Of a stretch of 64,000 nt of DNA, positions 47,356 to 56,264 are shown in pieces. The DNA comes from Moritella yayanosii (GTDB lineage Bacteria > Pseudomonadota > Gammaproteobacteria > Enterobacterales > Moritellaceae): contig NZ_LS483250.1 of NCBI RefSeq assembly GCF_900465055.1, positions 744,001 to 808,000 of the forward strand, read 5' to 3'. A program made the translations under genes and the position numbers. The notes under the pieces were generated by a model that searched no databases, was not told the DNA's origin, and saw nothing but the letters and a program-made list of their open reading frames with translations. The first letter of the stretch is position 1, and every line of letters starts with the position of its first letter.

Positions 47356-47532
47356 ATGAAGAGACAGAAACGTGATCGTTTGGAAAGAGCATATTCGAAA
47401 GGTTATCAAGCTGGCACCGCTGGTCGCTCGAATGAGGTTTGTCCATTTCAAAGCGCAGATTCGCGAGGTCAGTGGTTAGGTGGTTGGCGTGAAGCACAAG
47501 AGATCCGAAGTACAGGGCTTTTCATGAAATAA
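47356..47532 (+). CDS. rmf: Ribosome modulation factor
   Basis: 58 residues from ATG 47356 behind GAGGAAT; longer upstream reading is not supported. MKRQKRDRLERAYSKGYQAG and SRGQWLGGWREAQE are almost identical to E. coli RMF. It binds near the anti-Shine-Dalgarno region and dimerises ribosomes (100S) in stationary phase. Its position beside fabA matches E. coli. Confidence 0.97.
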   Translation: MKRQKRDRLERAYSKGYQAGTAGRSNEVCPFQSADSRGQWLGGWREAQEIRSTGLFMK

Positions 47533-47549
47533 TAAGTGAATAGAACAGC

Positions 47550-47573
47550 AAAGCCCCCAAAAAAGGGGGCTTT
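47550..47573. terminator. Bidirectional terminator between rmf and fabA
   Basis: AAAGCCCCC / GGGGGCTTT perfect stem with a six-A loop between two convergent genes. It has a short T tract in either direction. Confidence 0.8.
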
Positions 47574-47599
47574 GATCATCACTCTGTATCAGTAAACGA

Positions 47600-48151
47600 T
47601 TAGAATACTGAAGTATCTTGGAATAAGCCTACTTTAAGATCTTTTGCAGTGTAAATAACTTTACCATCCACCAGCATTTCAGCGTCTGCAATACCCATCA
47701 CTAAACGACGCAGTACAACACGCTTCATGGTGATTTTATAAGTCACTTTTTTATTGGTTGGTAATACTTGGCCTGTGAATTTAACTTCGCCTACACCCAG
47801 TGCGCGTCCTTTACCTTTAGCGCCATTCCAACCTAGGAAGAAACCAACTAATTGCCACATCGCATCTAGGCCCAAGCAGCCAGGCATAACCGGATCACTG
47901 TCAAAGTGACAGTCAAAAAACCATAAATCAGGGGTGATATCTAGCTCTGCAGTAATTTCGCCTTTACCAAATTCACCACTCGTATTATCAATGTGTAGGA
48001 TGCGATCCATCATCAACATATTATCTTTTGGAAGACGGATATCAGATTCAAATAACTCGCCGTTACCACATTTAACTAAGTCTTCTTTATCGAAGCTATT
48101 ACGTTCTGTTGCTGACATAGGTACCACTTCAACCTCTAATTCGTTTATCAT
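47600..48151 (-). CDS. fabA: 3-hydroxydecanoyl-ACP dehydratase/isomerase
   Basis: 183 residues from ATG 48151 (AAGGA upstream); a second ATG at codon 12 would give the standard 172. Active-site His82 is in [14 protein letters not shown] and Asp96 in [10 protein letters not shown]. It dehydrates 3-hydroxydecanoyl-ACP and isomerises the product to cis-3, the entry to unsaturated fatty acids. A FabR-type operator lies just upstream. Separate transcription from lonH is suggested by that operator. Confidence 0.97.
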   Translation of the reverse strand: MINELEVEVVPMSATERNSFDKEDLVKCGNGELFESDIRLPKDNMLMMDRILHIDNTSGEFGKGEITAELDITPDLWFFDCHFDSDPVMPGCLGLDAMWQLVGFFLGWNGAKGKGRALGVGEVKFTGQVLPTNKKVTYKITMKRVVLRRLVMGIADAEMLVDGKVIYTAKDLKVGLFQDTSVF

Positions 48152-48182
48152 AATAATATCCTTGTTATCTTGAAGTTATTCT

Positions 48183-48200
48183 AGCGTACAACTGTACGCC
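48183..48200 (-). promoter_or_regulatory. FabR-type operator in the fabA promoter
   Basis: AGCGTACAACTGTACGCC is a near-perfect dyad (GCGTACA / TGTACGC) and resembles the FabR site known upstream of E. coli fabA and fabB. It lies about 35 bases from the fabA start, a place where FabR would block RNA polymerase when unsaturated acyl-CoA or ACP is plentiful. No fabR gene is in the window. Confidence 0.7.
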
Positions 48201-48212
48201 TAACAAGTCCAA

Positions 48213-50183
48213 TCAGTTGTTACATCCCTGTTTACCAATGATTTTAGCGTACAATTGTTTAAGTTTTTTTACAAAACCAGTTTCATTATCGTCTAATTTG
48301 TCGTTTTCTTCAGCAAGTAGCTGAATGATATTGTAGAGACTTCCTTCGTCGTCGACTGTTCCTGCTTTTATATCCATTAATAGCTCAATAGCTTGGTCGA
48401 TATGGGTAATAGGATAAATAGCAAGTTGTTCATTGTTAACGGCAGCAACAAGCTTGTCACTTAAATTCAAGTTTATTATATTTGCTGCTGGAATTAAAAC
48501 CCCCATGTCTGTTTGACCATTTAACTCACAGATCCGGAGGAAACCTTCAAGTTTTTCATTGATACCTCCGACGGCAAGTACAGTACCAAACTGGTCGATA
48601 GCACCAGTAACAGCCAAATTTTGTGCAATTGGCTTTTGCGCAAACATGGATAATAATGCGCATGTGCCAGCTAATGCCGCACTATCTCCATCAATTTCAC
48701 CATATGATTGTTCAAATACTAAATTTGCGCTTATCGGTAAAGGTAAGGGTTTTGCAAACGTATGGGTGAAAAACCCCTGAATGATCATCATCGATTTGGC
48801 GTGAATGTTACCCGCTAATTCAGCTTTACGCTCCACATCAGAGATATCGCCGTCACCATTGAGATGACCTGTTGCGGTAATTCGAATCGGCTCGCCAAAA
48901 CTCTCTGGGTGGCCATCCATTTCAAGCACAGATAAACCATTTATTTGGCCAATTTTGCTGCCGTGCGTTTCTAAAATAATTTGTTTTTCTATGATGCCTT
49001 CGTTACTCAGGCGGATATAACCATTTAACGCTTCATACTGAAGTTCTAACACTGTATTTAAAGTGTTACTATCAATACTGTCTAACTTGTTACCCAATGC
49101 GATTTGATGGCAATAGCTTAACAGTGTTGTTAATTTAGCTTCGTTAAGACTGAGGTAGTTATTATGCTCACACCAACGACTGCTTAACTGTAATAGACGT
49201 TTAAGGCCGCAAGCCGAAAGTGGCAGCAAATTGGCGTCTGTGATCAGTGATTTAATATAACCGACATAGTTCGCTATAGGTTGTTCGCTGACATTAAACT
49301 CGGAAGAGAAATCAATAAAAGAACTAGCAAGACTTGATAACGCTCTGTCACCCTCGGTAAGCTGACTAATCGCGAAACGATCGCCGACTAGAATAACTTT
49401 AACGTCAATGGGTGCCGCATCGGGTTTTAGTTCTGTTTGAATCGCTTGATTACTCGGGCGCCAGTTTAACACGCCATGCTTGAGCACTGATTTTAATTGA
49501 TACCACAAAGAAGCGTTATTAATTAACTCATCAATTTTGATAACAATATAGCCGCCATGCGCTTGATGTATCAGGCCTGGTGTTAGTTGAGCAACGTTGC
49601 TGGTATAACTACTGTTTTTATAGAGGGTATCTAAGTTACCAAATAGGGTAGTGTAATCTAAGTTTACAGCATCAATTAGGTTGACGGCAGAGGTTTGCTC
49701 ATCAACTAATATTTTGAAAGCTTGCTCAACATTAAATTCATTAAGATTAAGTAATAGTGGCATAAGGTTAGGGTATTGCTTAATAAGGCATCCCCTAAGT
49801 TGTTCATCAGAACACTCACCCGTAGCAATAATTTGTTCAATGAGTTGCTTAAATAGTCCTGTTTTATCTCGCCAAATTTCAAATGCATGTGCACGACCAA
49901 CCTTGGTTACATCTTCGACATAACAAATTGATTTGGCGCGTTTAATTGGCATGTTATGCAACATGTTAGAAAATGTTTTTATATGATCAAAACCGTCAAA
50001 ATCTGTTGCCACAAGTAACTTAGCAGTTAAAGTATCGTGGAATAGGGCAAATAGTTTATTATTTTGAGGGAATAATTTATCTCGCGTTGCTGTATCAAAC
50101 TCTTCTAGTTTGCAGCGCGAGCCAAGATCAAAGATAGGAATAAGTTTATCAGCAGTAATTTTCTCAGTTAACAAGGCTATCAC
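48213..50183 (-). CDS. Lon-like protease LonH (YcbZ family)
   Basis: 656 residues. The C-terminal S16 proteolytic domain carries the Ser/Lys dyad: Ser in EIDGDSAALAGTCALLSMF and Lys in GGINEKLEGFL. The N-terminal two thirds correspond to a degenerate AAA region without a clear Walker A, as in YcbZ. Its place next to fabA and rmf is as in E. coli. It is a predicted cytoplasmic protease of unknown target; ATP dependence is doubtful. Confidence 0.88.
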   Translation of the reverse strand: MIALLTEKITADKLIPIFDLGSRCKLEEFDTATRDKLFPQNNKLFALFHDTLTAKLLVATDFDGFDHIKTFSNMLHNMPIKRAKSICYVEDVTKVGRAHAFEIWRDKTGLFKQLIEQIIATGECSDEQLRGCLIKQYPNLMPLLLNLNEFNVEQAFKILVDEQTSAVNLIDAVNLDYTTLFGNLDTLYKNSSYTSNVAQLTPGLIHQAHGGYIVIKIDELINNASLWYQLKSVLKHGVLNWRPSNQAIQTELKPDAAPIDVKVILVGDRFAISQLTEGDRALSSLASSFIDFSSEFNVSEQPIANYVGYIKSLITDANLLPLSACGLKRLLQLSSRWCEHNNYLSLNEAKLTTLLSYCHQIALGNKLDSIDSNTLNTVLELQYEALNGYIRLSNEGIIEKQIILETHGSKIGQINGLSVLEMDGHPESFGEPIRITATGHLNGDGDISDVERKAELAGNIHAKSMMIIQGFFTHTFAKPLPLPISANLVFEQSYGEIDGDSAALAGTCALLSMFAQKPIAQNLAVTGAIDQFGTVLAVGGINEKLEGFLRICELNGQTDMGVLIPAANIINLNLSDKLVAAVNNEQLAIYPITHIDQAIELLMDIKAGTVDDEGSLYNIIQLLAEENDKLDDNETGFVKKLKQLYAKIIGKQGCNN

Positions 50184-50405
50184 TCTTTGTAAGGTAGATA
50201 GACAAATTATATGAGATTGTCTTATAAACAGATAGGATTATTCATCGCCTGAATCAAATTGTCTGGTTTTGAGCGGGATTAATAACCAGACTTGGTGTGG
50301 TTAACAAAAATAGTGGAAGATAAAAATCCAATTATTACCATCCCTCTTGAAGATTAACATGGGTTTACTTTAAGAGAGATAGCGGCGACTACTAAATGTT
50401 TGTGA

Positions 50406-50945
50406 TTACCACATTAAGTCGTCAGGAATTTGGAAATCAGCATACGGGTCATCTTCTTCAATTTCTGTTGCCGTATTTTCGTTTAGGACCAGCACGTACG
50501 CTTCATCAACAGCTCTGATTTTGTCGATAGCAATACTGGGCATCACATAAGACTTGCCTTCAAGCACACATAAACCAATTTGTCCTTTCGTTAATGCGTT
50601 ATAGCTTGGTTGATCAACAGACAGGGTTTTAACTTTGTTATCAAGGACGTAATTAAATGACAGTTCACCACCGAAATCAGTGATGTGAAGTTGCTGAATC
50701 ATTTGCTTCACTTTGCCATGCTCAGACTTAAGCTCAATCTTATCTTGAATCGCTTTATTACGTTCCGCATCTAATTGCGCTTGAGCGTCTTTTTTAGCTT
50801 TAATTTCATCTTGTAGGCTCGTGTCTGCACTTTCCTGATGTTTACGAACGGCTTTATTTTTTTTATTTCTTTCTTTGCGAATTTTTTTCGCTTTTTTCTC
50901 ATCGCCTAAGCCGGCTTTTAAAAGCTGATCTTGTAGTGAAGCCAT
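50406..50945 (-). CDS. yaiL: DUF2058 family protein (YaiL-like)
   Basis: 179 residues. The N-terminus SLQDQLLKAGLGDEKKAKK is followed by a basic coiled coil to about residue 80. The C-terminus ends DDPYADFQIPDDLMW, the signature of this family. It is annotated as a nucleoprotein-like protein in E. coli; function unknown. The 216 bases to lonH hold no gene. Confidence 0.88.
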   Translation of the reverse strand: MASLQDQLLKAGLGDEKKAKKIRKERNKKNKAVRKHQESADTSLQDEIKAKKDAQAQLDAERNKAIQDKIELKSEHGKVKQMIQQLHITDFGGELSFNYVLDNKVKTLSVDQPSYNALTKGQIGLCVLEGKSYVMPSIAIDKIRAVDEAYVLVLNENTATEIEEDDPYADFQIPDDLMW

Positions 50946-51082
50946 GTTTATAATTCCTATCGATTTAATTTATATACGGATCATAACAGTGTTAACTTTA
51001 ATTCGCTAGAGCCAAACACTTGTCGCTATTCTATATCCAAGTTACTTCATATAGTTATGTCACGAGACCTATAACTAGATCA

Positions 51083-51109
51083 AAAAAGGCGGTGATTAAC
51101 CGCCTTTTT
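51083..51109. terminator. Bidirectional terminator downstream of the Tim44-like gene
   Basis: AAAAAGGCGGT / ACCGCCTTTTT stem with loop GATTA; T tracts result in both directions. Confidence 0.92.
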
Positions 51110-51135
51110 CATATCAAATTAGCTAATAAAGGTAA

Positions 51136-51969
51136 TTACTGCTCGATACCGGTAATTAACCACGGCGCATCTTCCTGCGTTAAATCACGTTCTAAATGCC
51201 ACACTTCATTGATGTCGGCTTCTACATCTTCATGGCCATCACGGTAGCGGCCATTAAATTTAACACTTACTTGTGATAATGACGCTGTGGATTCTGCACG
51301 AACTAATTCAACGTCAAGGAACATAACTTCAGTGTGTTGCTCACCTTCAAGTTCTTTACGTTGTACACGCAATTCGTTGTATAGTTCGATAGAAACGTAT
51401 TCTTGGATTGTTTCTAAATCATTTTCATTCCAAGCTTTTTGTAATGTATTATAATGACTACGTGCACCACTTAAGAAGCTAGTTAAATCAAAATCAGCTG
51501 GAAGATTGAATGGTACATCATTGCTTGAACCAGCAAAACCACCTTGACTTGCTGTGTTAAACGTTGCGTCAGGTTGTGCTTCTTGTCTAAATGCTGGTCC
51601 TGATGCCGGTTGTGGCGAACCCTGTTGTGATGCCGCTTTAGCTTGCATCATGCCTTTAAATAAGCGGAATAATAAGAAGGCAACGCCGGCCATGATGATC
51701 ATGTCCATGAATTGGAAACCTTCAAACGCGCCGCCAAACATAGATGCGATTAAACCACCAACAAGTAAACCACCCAGCATACCGCCAAGCATTCCTTTTT
51801 TACTCATACCTTGTTTAGCAGGGGTTGCTGCCGCAGGGGTTTGTTTTTGTGGTGCAGTTTTATAGCTTTTACCAAAAGACTTGCTACCACCGAATTTTTT
51901 CGCGTGAACTTCAGGTGCCGCTAACGAGAAAGCGAATACCATCATTAGAACAGTTAAAATATTTTTCAT
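51136..51969 (-). CDS. Tim44-like domain protein, membrane-anchored
   Basis: 277 residues. A signal sequence (to about VHAKK) is followed by a Gly/Lys/Thr-rich linker, a Gly-rich hydrophobic stretch (GMLGGMLGGLLVGGLIASMF) and a second hydrophobic segment (MDMIIMAGVAFLLFRLF). A C-terminal Tim44 domain (about 150-277) shows DLTSFLSGARSHYNTLQKAW and ADINEVWHLERD. The fold is related to the mitochondrial import motor subunit; in bacteria the role is unclear, perhaps in envelope protein handling. Confidence 0.82.
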   Translation of the reverse strand: MKNILTVLMMVFAFSLAAPEVHAKKFGGSKSFGKSYKTAPQKQTPAAATPAKQGMSKKGMLGGMLGGLLVGGLIASMFGGAFEGFQFMDMIIMAGVAFLLFRLFKGMMQAKAASQQGSPQPASGPAFRQEAQPDATFNTASQGGFAGSSNDVPFNLPADFDLTSFLSGARSHYNTLQKAWNENDLETIQEYVSIELYNELRVQRKELEGEQHTEVMFLDVELVRAESTASLSQVSVKFNGRYRDGHEDVEADINEVWHLERDLTQEDAPWLITGIEQ

Positions 51970-52286
51970 TATATCCCTTCAATTAATACATATGTCATAC
52001 ACGTGTTTACGTAATCAGCATCATAACAATGGTGTAGTGTGCGTCAATTGTCTTTGGTTACTATTTACACTAGTTGACATAAAATGTCAGAGGATTTATT
52101 TTTTATTATCAATAAAGTGATCTAAACATGATTTATAGCTTACAATTTGGAATTAATAGAAATACAGCAGATTGGATTTATTTTACTCATATTTTTATTG
52201 TGGTGCGCACTATACTATAATTTATAGAAAATGATGACAGATGATGCTTAACCTGTAGTGCAAAAATAACGTGAGAGAGGTTTATT
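51970..52286. other. AT-rich gap between divergent Tim44-like and protease genes
   Basis: About 317 bases with both promoters expected; no site I can define. Confidence 0.4.
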
Positions 52287-53273
52287 TTGATACTAACTAA
52301 AGTGATTACAATTTCTGGAATATTATCACTCTCATTAAGTGCTTATGCCAATGATGCTATTACCCCCTACATCGTTGGTGGCGTTGATAGTAAAGTATTA
52401 GAATTACCTTGGCAGGTGTATTTAGAAATTGACATAAATGGTACCATATTTGCGTGTGGTGGCACGTTAATAACGGATACTTGGGTTGTCACTGCGGCAC
52501 ATTGTCTAAATGAAATTGATCAAGTCACCGTTTACTCTGGTGACATTGACAGAACCAATAGTGGTAATAGGTCTACTAATACGGTGACTAATTTATTTGT
52601 TCACCCCGATTATGAACAAGCAAATAATACCGGTGATATTGCATTGTTAAAATTATCCTCACCTGTGGCGTTACCGGCACTACCGATCAAACTAATGAGT
52701 AAAGCGTTACAAGGTGATGCGGATATAGAGTTTGACAATGAAATTTGGGATAACCTGGTCGTTTCTGGTTGGGGCCGAACATCTGCAGATCGCGAACAGA
52801 GTACTAATATCCTCCAAAAAACGCTTGTTAATGGCGTTGGTGATTACAGTTGCGCATTATCTTGGGGCTGGTCACAACTTGACGCTAATTTCATTTGTGC
52901 CAATGCATTTGAACGAGGTTCTTGTAACGGTGATTCGGGAGGTCCATTGATATGGCAAGACAAAAGCGCCAAAAGTGATGATGATCGTGGTTATCGATTG
53001 GCTGGCGTGGTCAGTTTTGGTCATGTAGATAAATGTGCAAATTATTTATATCCTGACGTATACACTGAAGTGAGTAACTATCGTGATTGGATAATAACCA
53101 CGATTGATCAGATTGATGATCCGGGGATTTATCAAGCGCCGGAATCTTCATTTACTCAAGACATCTTCTTTATAGAAGATGTCCCTCAACCTTCAAAAAG
53201 TAGTGGCGGGGGAATAGGTTATTCATTTCTGGTTTTATTAACGGGATTATTACTGTACCGCCGTAAAAATTGA
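52287..53273 (+). CDS. Secreted S1-family serine protease with GlyGly-CTERM
   Basis: 328 residues. A TTG start is used because GAGAGAGG lies seven bases upstream and no Met occurs before the signal peptide. The mature part begins IVGGV. Triad: His72 (VTAAHC), Asp117 (GDIALLKL), Ser217 (GSCNGDSGGP). The residue at chymotrypsin position 189 is Gly211, not the Asp of trypsin. The C-terminus KSSGGGIGYSFLVLLTGLLL then YRRKN is a classical GlyGly-CTERM signal. It resembles the Vibrio Ves proteases, which are type II secreted and surface-anchored after rhombosortase cleavage. Confidence 0.92.
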   Translation: MILTKVITISGILSLSLSAYANDAITPYIVGGVDSKVLELPWQVYLEIDINGTIFACGGTLITDTWVVTAAHCLNEIDQVTVYSGDIDRTNSGNRSTNTVTNLFVHPDYEQANNTGDIALLKLSSPVALPALPIKLMSKALQGDADIEFDNEIWDNLVVSGWGRTSADREQSTNILQKTLVNGVGDYSCALSWGWSQLDANFICANAFERGSCNGDSGGPLIWQDKSAKSDDDRGYRLAGVVSFGHVDKCANYLYPDVYTEVSNYRDWIITTIDQIDDPGIYQAPESSFTQDIFFIEDVPQPSKSSGGGIGYSFLVLLTGLLLYRRKN

Positions 53274-53340
53274 AATAGAACCTCTCACTATATCCTTGAG
53301 CCTATACTTACTCTATAAGACATTATTTAAGGGCGTCAGT

Positions 53341-54261
53341 ATGCTCATCTTAAAGACTAAGCTTAAGGTCTTATCAAGACCTTTCGTTATCTTATGCTTG
53401 TTATTCGCTGGTTCCGTTAACGCACAACAATATACTTTACCCAGTCCAGGTTCGAGATTGATCGGCGAACGGATTGAGCATAAAGTACAAGTTGGTGATT
53501 ATTTTCATTCTCTTTCACAACAATATAATATTGGTCTGATTGCATTAATGGCGTCTAATCCGACCGTTGATCCATTTTTACCATTGCCAGGTACTAGATT
53601 AAACTTGCCGACATTAATGTTATTACCAGACGTTGAACACAAAGGTATTGTCATCAATCTACCCGAATTAAGATTGTATTATTTCCCTAACAACACCAAC
53701 AAAGTACATGTATTCCCTGTCGGTATTGGTCGAGAAGGTCGTGAAACACCACAAATGAATAGTTTTGTTAAGACTAAATTGAAAGACCCTGTGTGGACAC
53801 CTACACCAACAACTCGAGCCGAATACTTAGAGAAATACAAAATGGTTCTACCACGTATCGTACAAGCTGGAAAGCATAATCCTTTAGGCAGCTTTGCTTT
53901 GCAATTAGCTTATGGACAAAGTAATTATTTAATTCATGGCACAAACACAGATTTTGGTGTCGGGATGCGTATCAGTGCGGGTTGTATTCGGATGAACCCA
54001 GACGATATTGAGTGGCTGTATAATAATATAAAGGTTAATGAGACCGTAAGAATCATTAATACCCCGATAAAGTTTACATTAGAGCCCAATGGTCAACGTT
54101 TCTTGGAAGTTCATTCTCCTTTATCTTCAGAAATATGGCATAACAAAGATAGTGGTTCTGATGTTATCAATCAGCTTCGAGAGGATAATAGTGTGGATAA
54201 AAGTGCCGTTAACAAAGCCATACTAATGCACTATGGCTTACCTATTAATGTGAATATTTAA
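53341..54261 (+). CDS. L,D-transpeptidase (ErfK/YbiS/YcfS type)
   Basis: 306 residues from ATG 53341 behind AAGGG. A signal peptide ends SVNAQQ. LysM domain (45-95: KVQVGDYFHSLSQQYNIGLI) and a YkuD catalytic domain with His199 (LIHGTNTDFGVG) and Cys215 (ISAGCIRMNP). The layout is that of the enzymes that attach Braun lipoprotein to mDAP, or that make 3-3 crosslinks. The convergent neighbour 135 bases downstream is an Lpp-type lipoprotein, which favours the first role. Confidence 0.92.
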   Translation: MLILKTKLKVLSRPFVILCLLFAGSVNAQQYTLPSPGSRLIGERIEHKVQVGDYFHSLSQQYNIGLIALMASNPTVDPFLPLPGTRLNLPTLMLLPDVEHKGIVINLPELRLYYFPNNTNKVHVFPVGIGREGRETPQMNSFVKTKLKDPVWTPTPTTRAEYLEKYKMVLPRIVQAGKHNPLGSFALQLAYGQSNYLIHGTNTDFGVGMRISAGCIRMNPDDIEWLYNNIKVNETVRIINTPIKFTLEPNGQRFLEVHSPLSSEIWHNKDSGSDVINQLREDNSVDKSAVNKAILMHYGLPINVNI

Positions 54262-54346
54262 TACGTTGAACAAATGAATAATAAAAATTTATTTGTGATA
54301 CTTCATTAAATGTAAAACGATTATGGTCGATACTTAAGGTATGAAA

Positions 54347-54382
54347 TTAAGATAGATTAGCAGATCTGCTAATCTATCTTAA
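54347..54382. terminator. 36-bp perfect palindrome between the L,D-transpeptidase and lpp genes
   Basis: TTAAGATAGATTAGCAGA followed directly by its exact reverse complement. It lies 14 bases after the lpp stop and serves two convergent genes, so a shared terminator is the simplest reading. Flanks are AT-rich but lack a long T tract. Confidence 0.75.
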
Positions 54383-54395
54383 GTTATGTTAGCTC

Positions 54396-54665
54396 TTATT
54401 TGCTATAGGATGCGGCAATATTATCAATACGTGAGTTAGCCCGTTGCGCTTCTTCGAGTGCTTGCTGAGCAGTATCAGTCGCGGATTGTATCGCTGTTTT
54501 CATGGTGCCATGCTCTGATTCTAATTGTTGTACTTGGGCCATTAATTTACTGACCTCCGAATTTAAGCTACCAACGCTATTTTGTAAGTCTGAGTTGTTA
54601 TTGGCACAACCAGTAAGCAGTACTGACGTCATGATAGCACCAGCAATTAGTAATTGATTTATCAT
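54396..54665 (-). CDS. lpp: Major outer-membrane lipoprotein (Lpp, Braun type)
   Basis: 89 residues. Lipobox LLTGC with Cys20; the mature part is one heptad-repeat helix (LNSEVSKLMAQVQQLESEHG, QALEEAQRANSRIDNIA) that should trimerise. The C-terminal residue is Lys (SYSK), the residue linked to peptidoglycan by L,D-transpeptidases. GAGAGAG site upstream. The enzyme encoded next door could perform the attachment. Confidence 0.87.
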   Translation of the reverse strand: MINQLLIAGAIMTSVLLTGCANNNSDLQNSVGSLNSEVSKLMAQVQQLESEHGTMKTAIQSATDTAQQALEEAQRANSRIDNIAASYSK

Positions 54666-54983
54666 TGAAATACTCTCTCTGTTAGTTCTTCAACATTCAC
54701 ATAAATTTGACCCGTGTCACAGTTAAGTATGTCAGAGGTTTATCAATTTGCCACTCCATTAAAAATAATTTATAAAGTGATCAAATCATTGACAGTATAA
54801 GTGAAGATACACTTACAGCAGAAGTATCTCACTTCATTGATGCTAATGATGATGAGGTGGTGGCAATATACTTTCAATCAATCATTTGTTCAGGGATGAG
54901 TAAACTCTTTCATGAAAAGGTATTCGGATAGCACATTACCAGTGGAGTTAACAAGCGTTCGAGACTTTAGATTTATAACTAAG
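54666..54983. other. Gap with a coding relic
   Basis: About 318 bases. An open run at 54791-54931 reads SISEDTLTAEVSHFIDANDD then EVVAIYFQSIICSGMSKLFH and stops; it has protein-like composition but no start codon. I take it as the end of a lost gene. Confidence 0.35.
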
Positions 54984-55352
54984 TTAAAATTTAGGTAGCG
55001 ATAGCGCAAGATGTTCTATGTCTCTTTGTAAAAGCGCTTCATCGGCTAAGTTTAACTGAACTAAGCGTCTTAATTCTGAAATGCTATTGATATCGATACG
55101 CGTACAGCGCATACCTAATACACCTTCTTCATTATGAATAAGTACTGCTTCCATTATAATCACTTGATCTTGGGCTAATTGTATTGATAATGTCATGAGC
55201 TGGTTAATTTCAAAAGTGACATTTTTGGGCTTAGTACAAGACAGTCCTCGTAAAGATAAATCGATCACATTTGTTGACCATTGATGCCCATTACATGTTA
55301 ATGAAGCATCGTGATTAAATAACACACGTTGAAACTGACGCTTATTGTTCAT
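54984..55352 (-). CDS. PilZ domain protein (c-di-GMP receptor)
   Basis: 122 residues. The c-di-GMP binding motifs are both present: RxxxR as RQFQR (5-9) and D-x-S-x-x-G as DLSLRG (31-36). A single-domain PilZ protein that should change conformation on binding c-di-GMP and act on a partner not encoded here. A broken EAL-domain gene, the opposite side of c-di-GMP metabolism, lies 300 bases away. Confidence 0.87.
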   Translation of the reverse strand: MNNKRQFQRVLFNHDASLTCNGHQWSTNVIDLSLRGLSCTKPKNVTFEINQLMTLSIQLAQDQVIIMEAVLIHNEEGVLGMRCTRIDINSISELRRLVQLNLADEALLQRDIEHLALSLPKF

Positions 55353-55654
55353 ATTTGCACCTGATAACTTAACTATATAACTTAGTATATTAGGCTAAAA
55401 AGCGTTATTTAGCTGGTGGTTATATCTCATTATTCAACTATCATTGTGGTTGTTTATCACACTATTTTATTTTACTTCGCATTTACCCAATATCTTTAAC
55501 AATAATACTACGAGTAAAACGCTAACCATTAAATCGTAAGTTATTGTTTAATTAGCTTTATGCCTAATGTCATCTTTTATTATGTGCATATTTGACCGAT
55601 TTAAAGTAGGTAGTGTTAGATTAAAAAATTGTTGCGAAAAATGACATGGTGTAA

Positions 55655-56136
55655 AGTATAGAACAACCGATAGTTGGTTTTGAGGCGTTGTCTCGTTGGA
55701 TGCATAATTCAGGTTGTCCTACCAACTTACTTGAAATTGAAGTGATTGAAACAGCATCGATCAGTAATATGATTACTTTAATCGACAATATTAGAGCGGT
55801 AAAAAACTCGGTATAAACATTGCTTTTGATGACTTTGGCTCCGGTTATTCATCATTAAGTTTAGTGAGAACACTACGTTCATTCCTCGATACATTAAAAA
55901 TTGATCCTTCATTAGTGGCTGATATTTGTTCTTCACCGCTTGATCGTGAATTTGCGCGTAAGGTTATTGGCTTGGAAGTATTGGAGGTAAAAGTATTTAC
56001 TGAAGGTGTTGAGACGTTAGCACAGCGCGATTTATTACAAGAATTGAGTTGTGATTATGCACAAGGTTATTATTTTTATAAAGCATTAACTGTGAAAGCT
56101 GCTGAAAAAATAATCATCAAACAACGCAACGAATAG
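55655..56136 (+). pseudogene. EAL-domain c-di-GMP phosphodiesterase fragment, frameshifted
   Basis: Reads EQPIVGFEALSRWMHNSGCP (the EAL motif itself), LLEIEVIETASISNM, then after a frame change LGINIAFDDFGSGYSSLSLV, LKIDPSLVAD and VFTEGVETLAQRDLL. The change lies in a run of six A near 55800: one more A would restore the frame. The N-terminal part and any sensor domain are missing, and a few residues are deleted between QPIV and GFEAL. No start codon is evident. The 300 bases upstream are empty. Confidence 0.8.
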
Positions 56137-56264
56137 CCGCACAACTCATACATCTTGATGTTTTTTAGTTATTTATAAACTTTCCATATTGTTAGGATAA
56201 TTATCGATTTGTTACTGTCTGAATAGCACAGATAGATAAACAATGATGATGAGAGGTTATTTCT

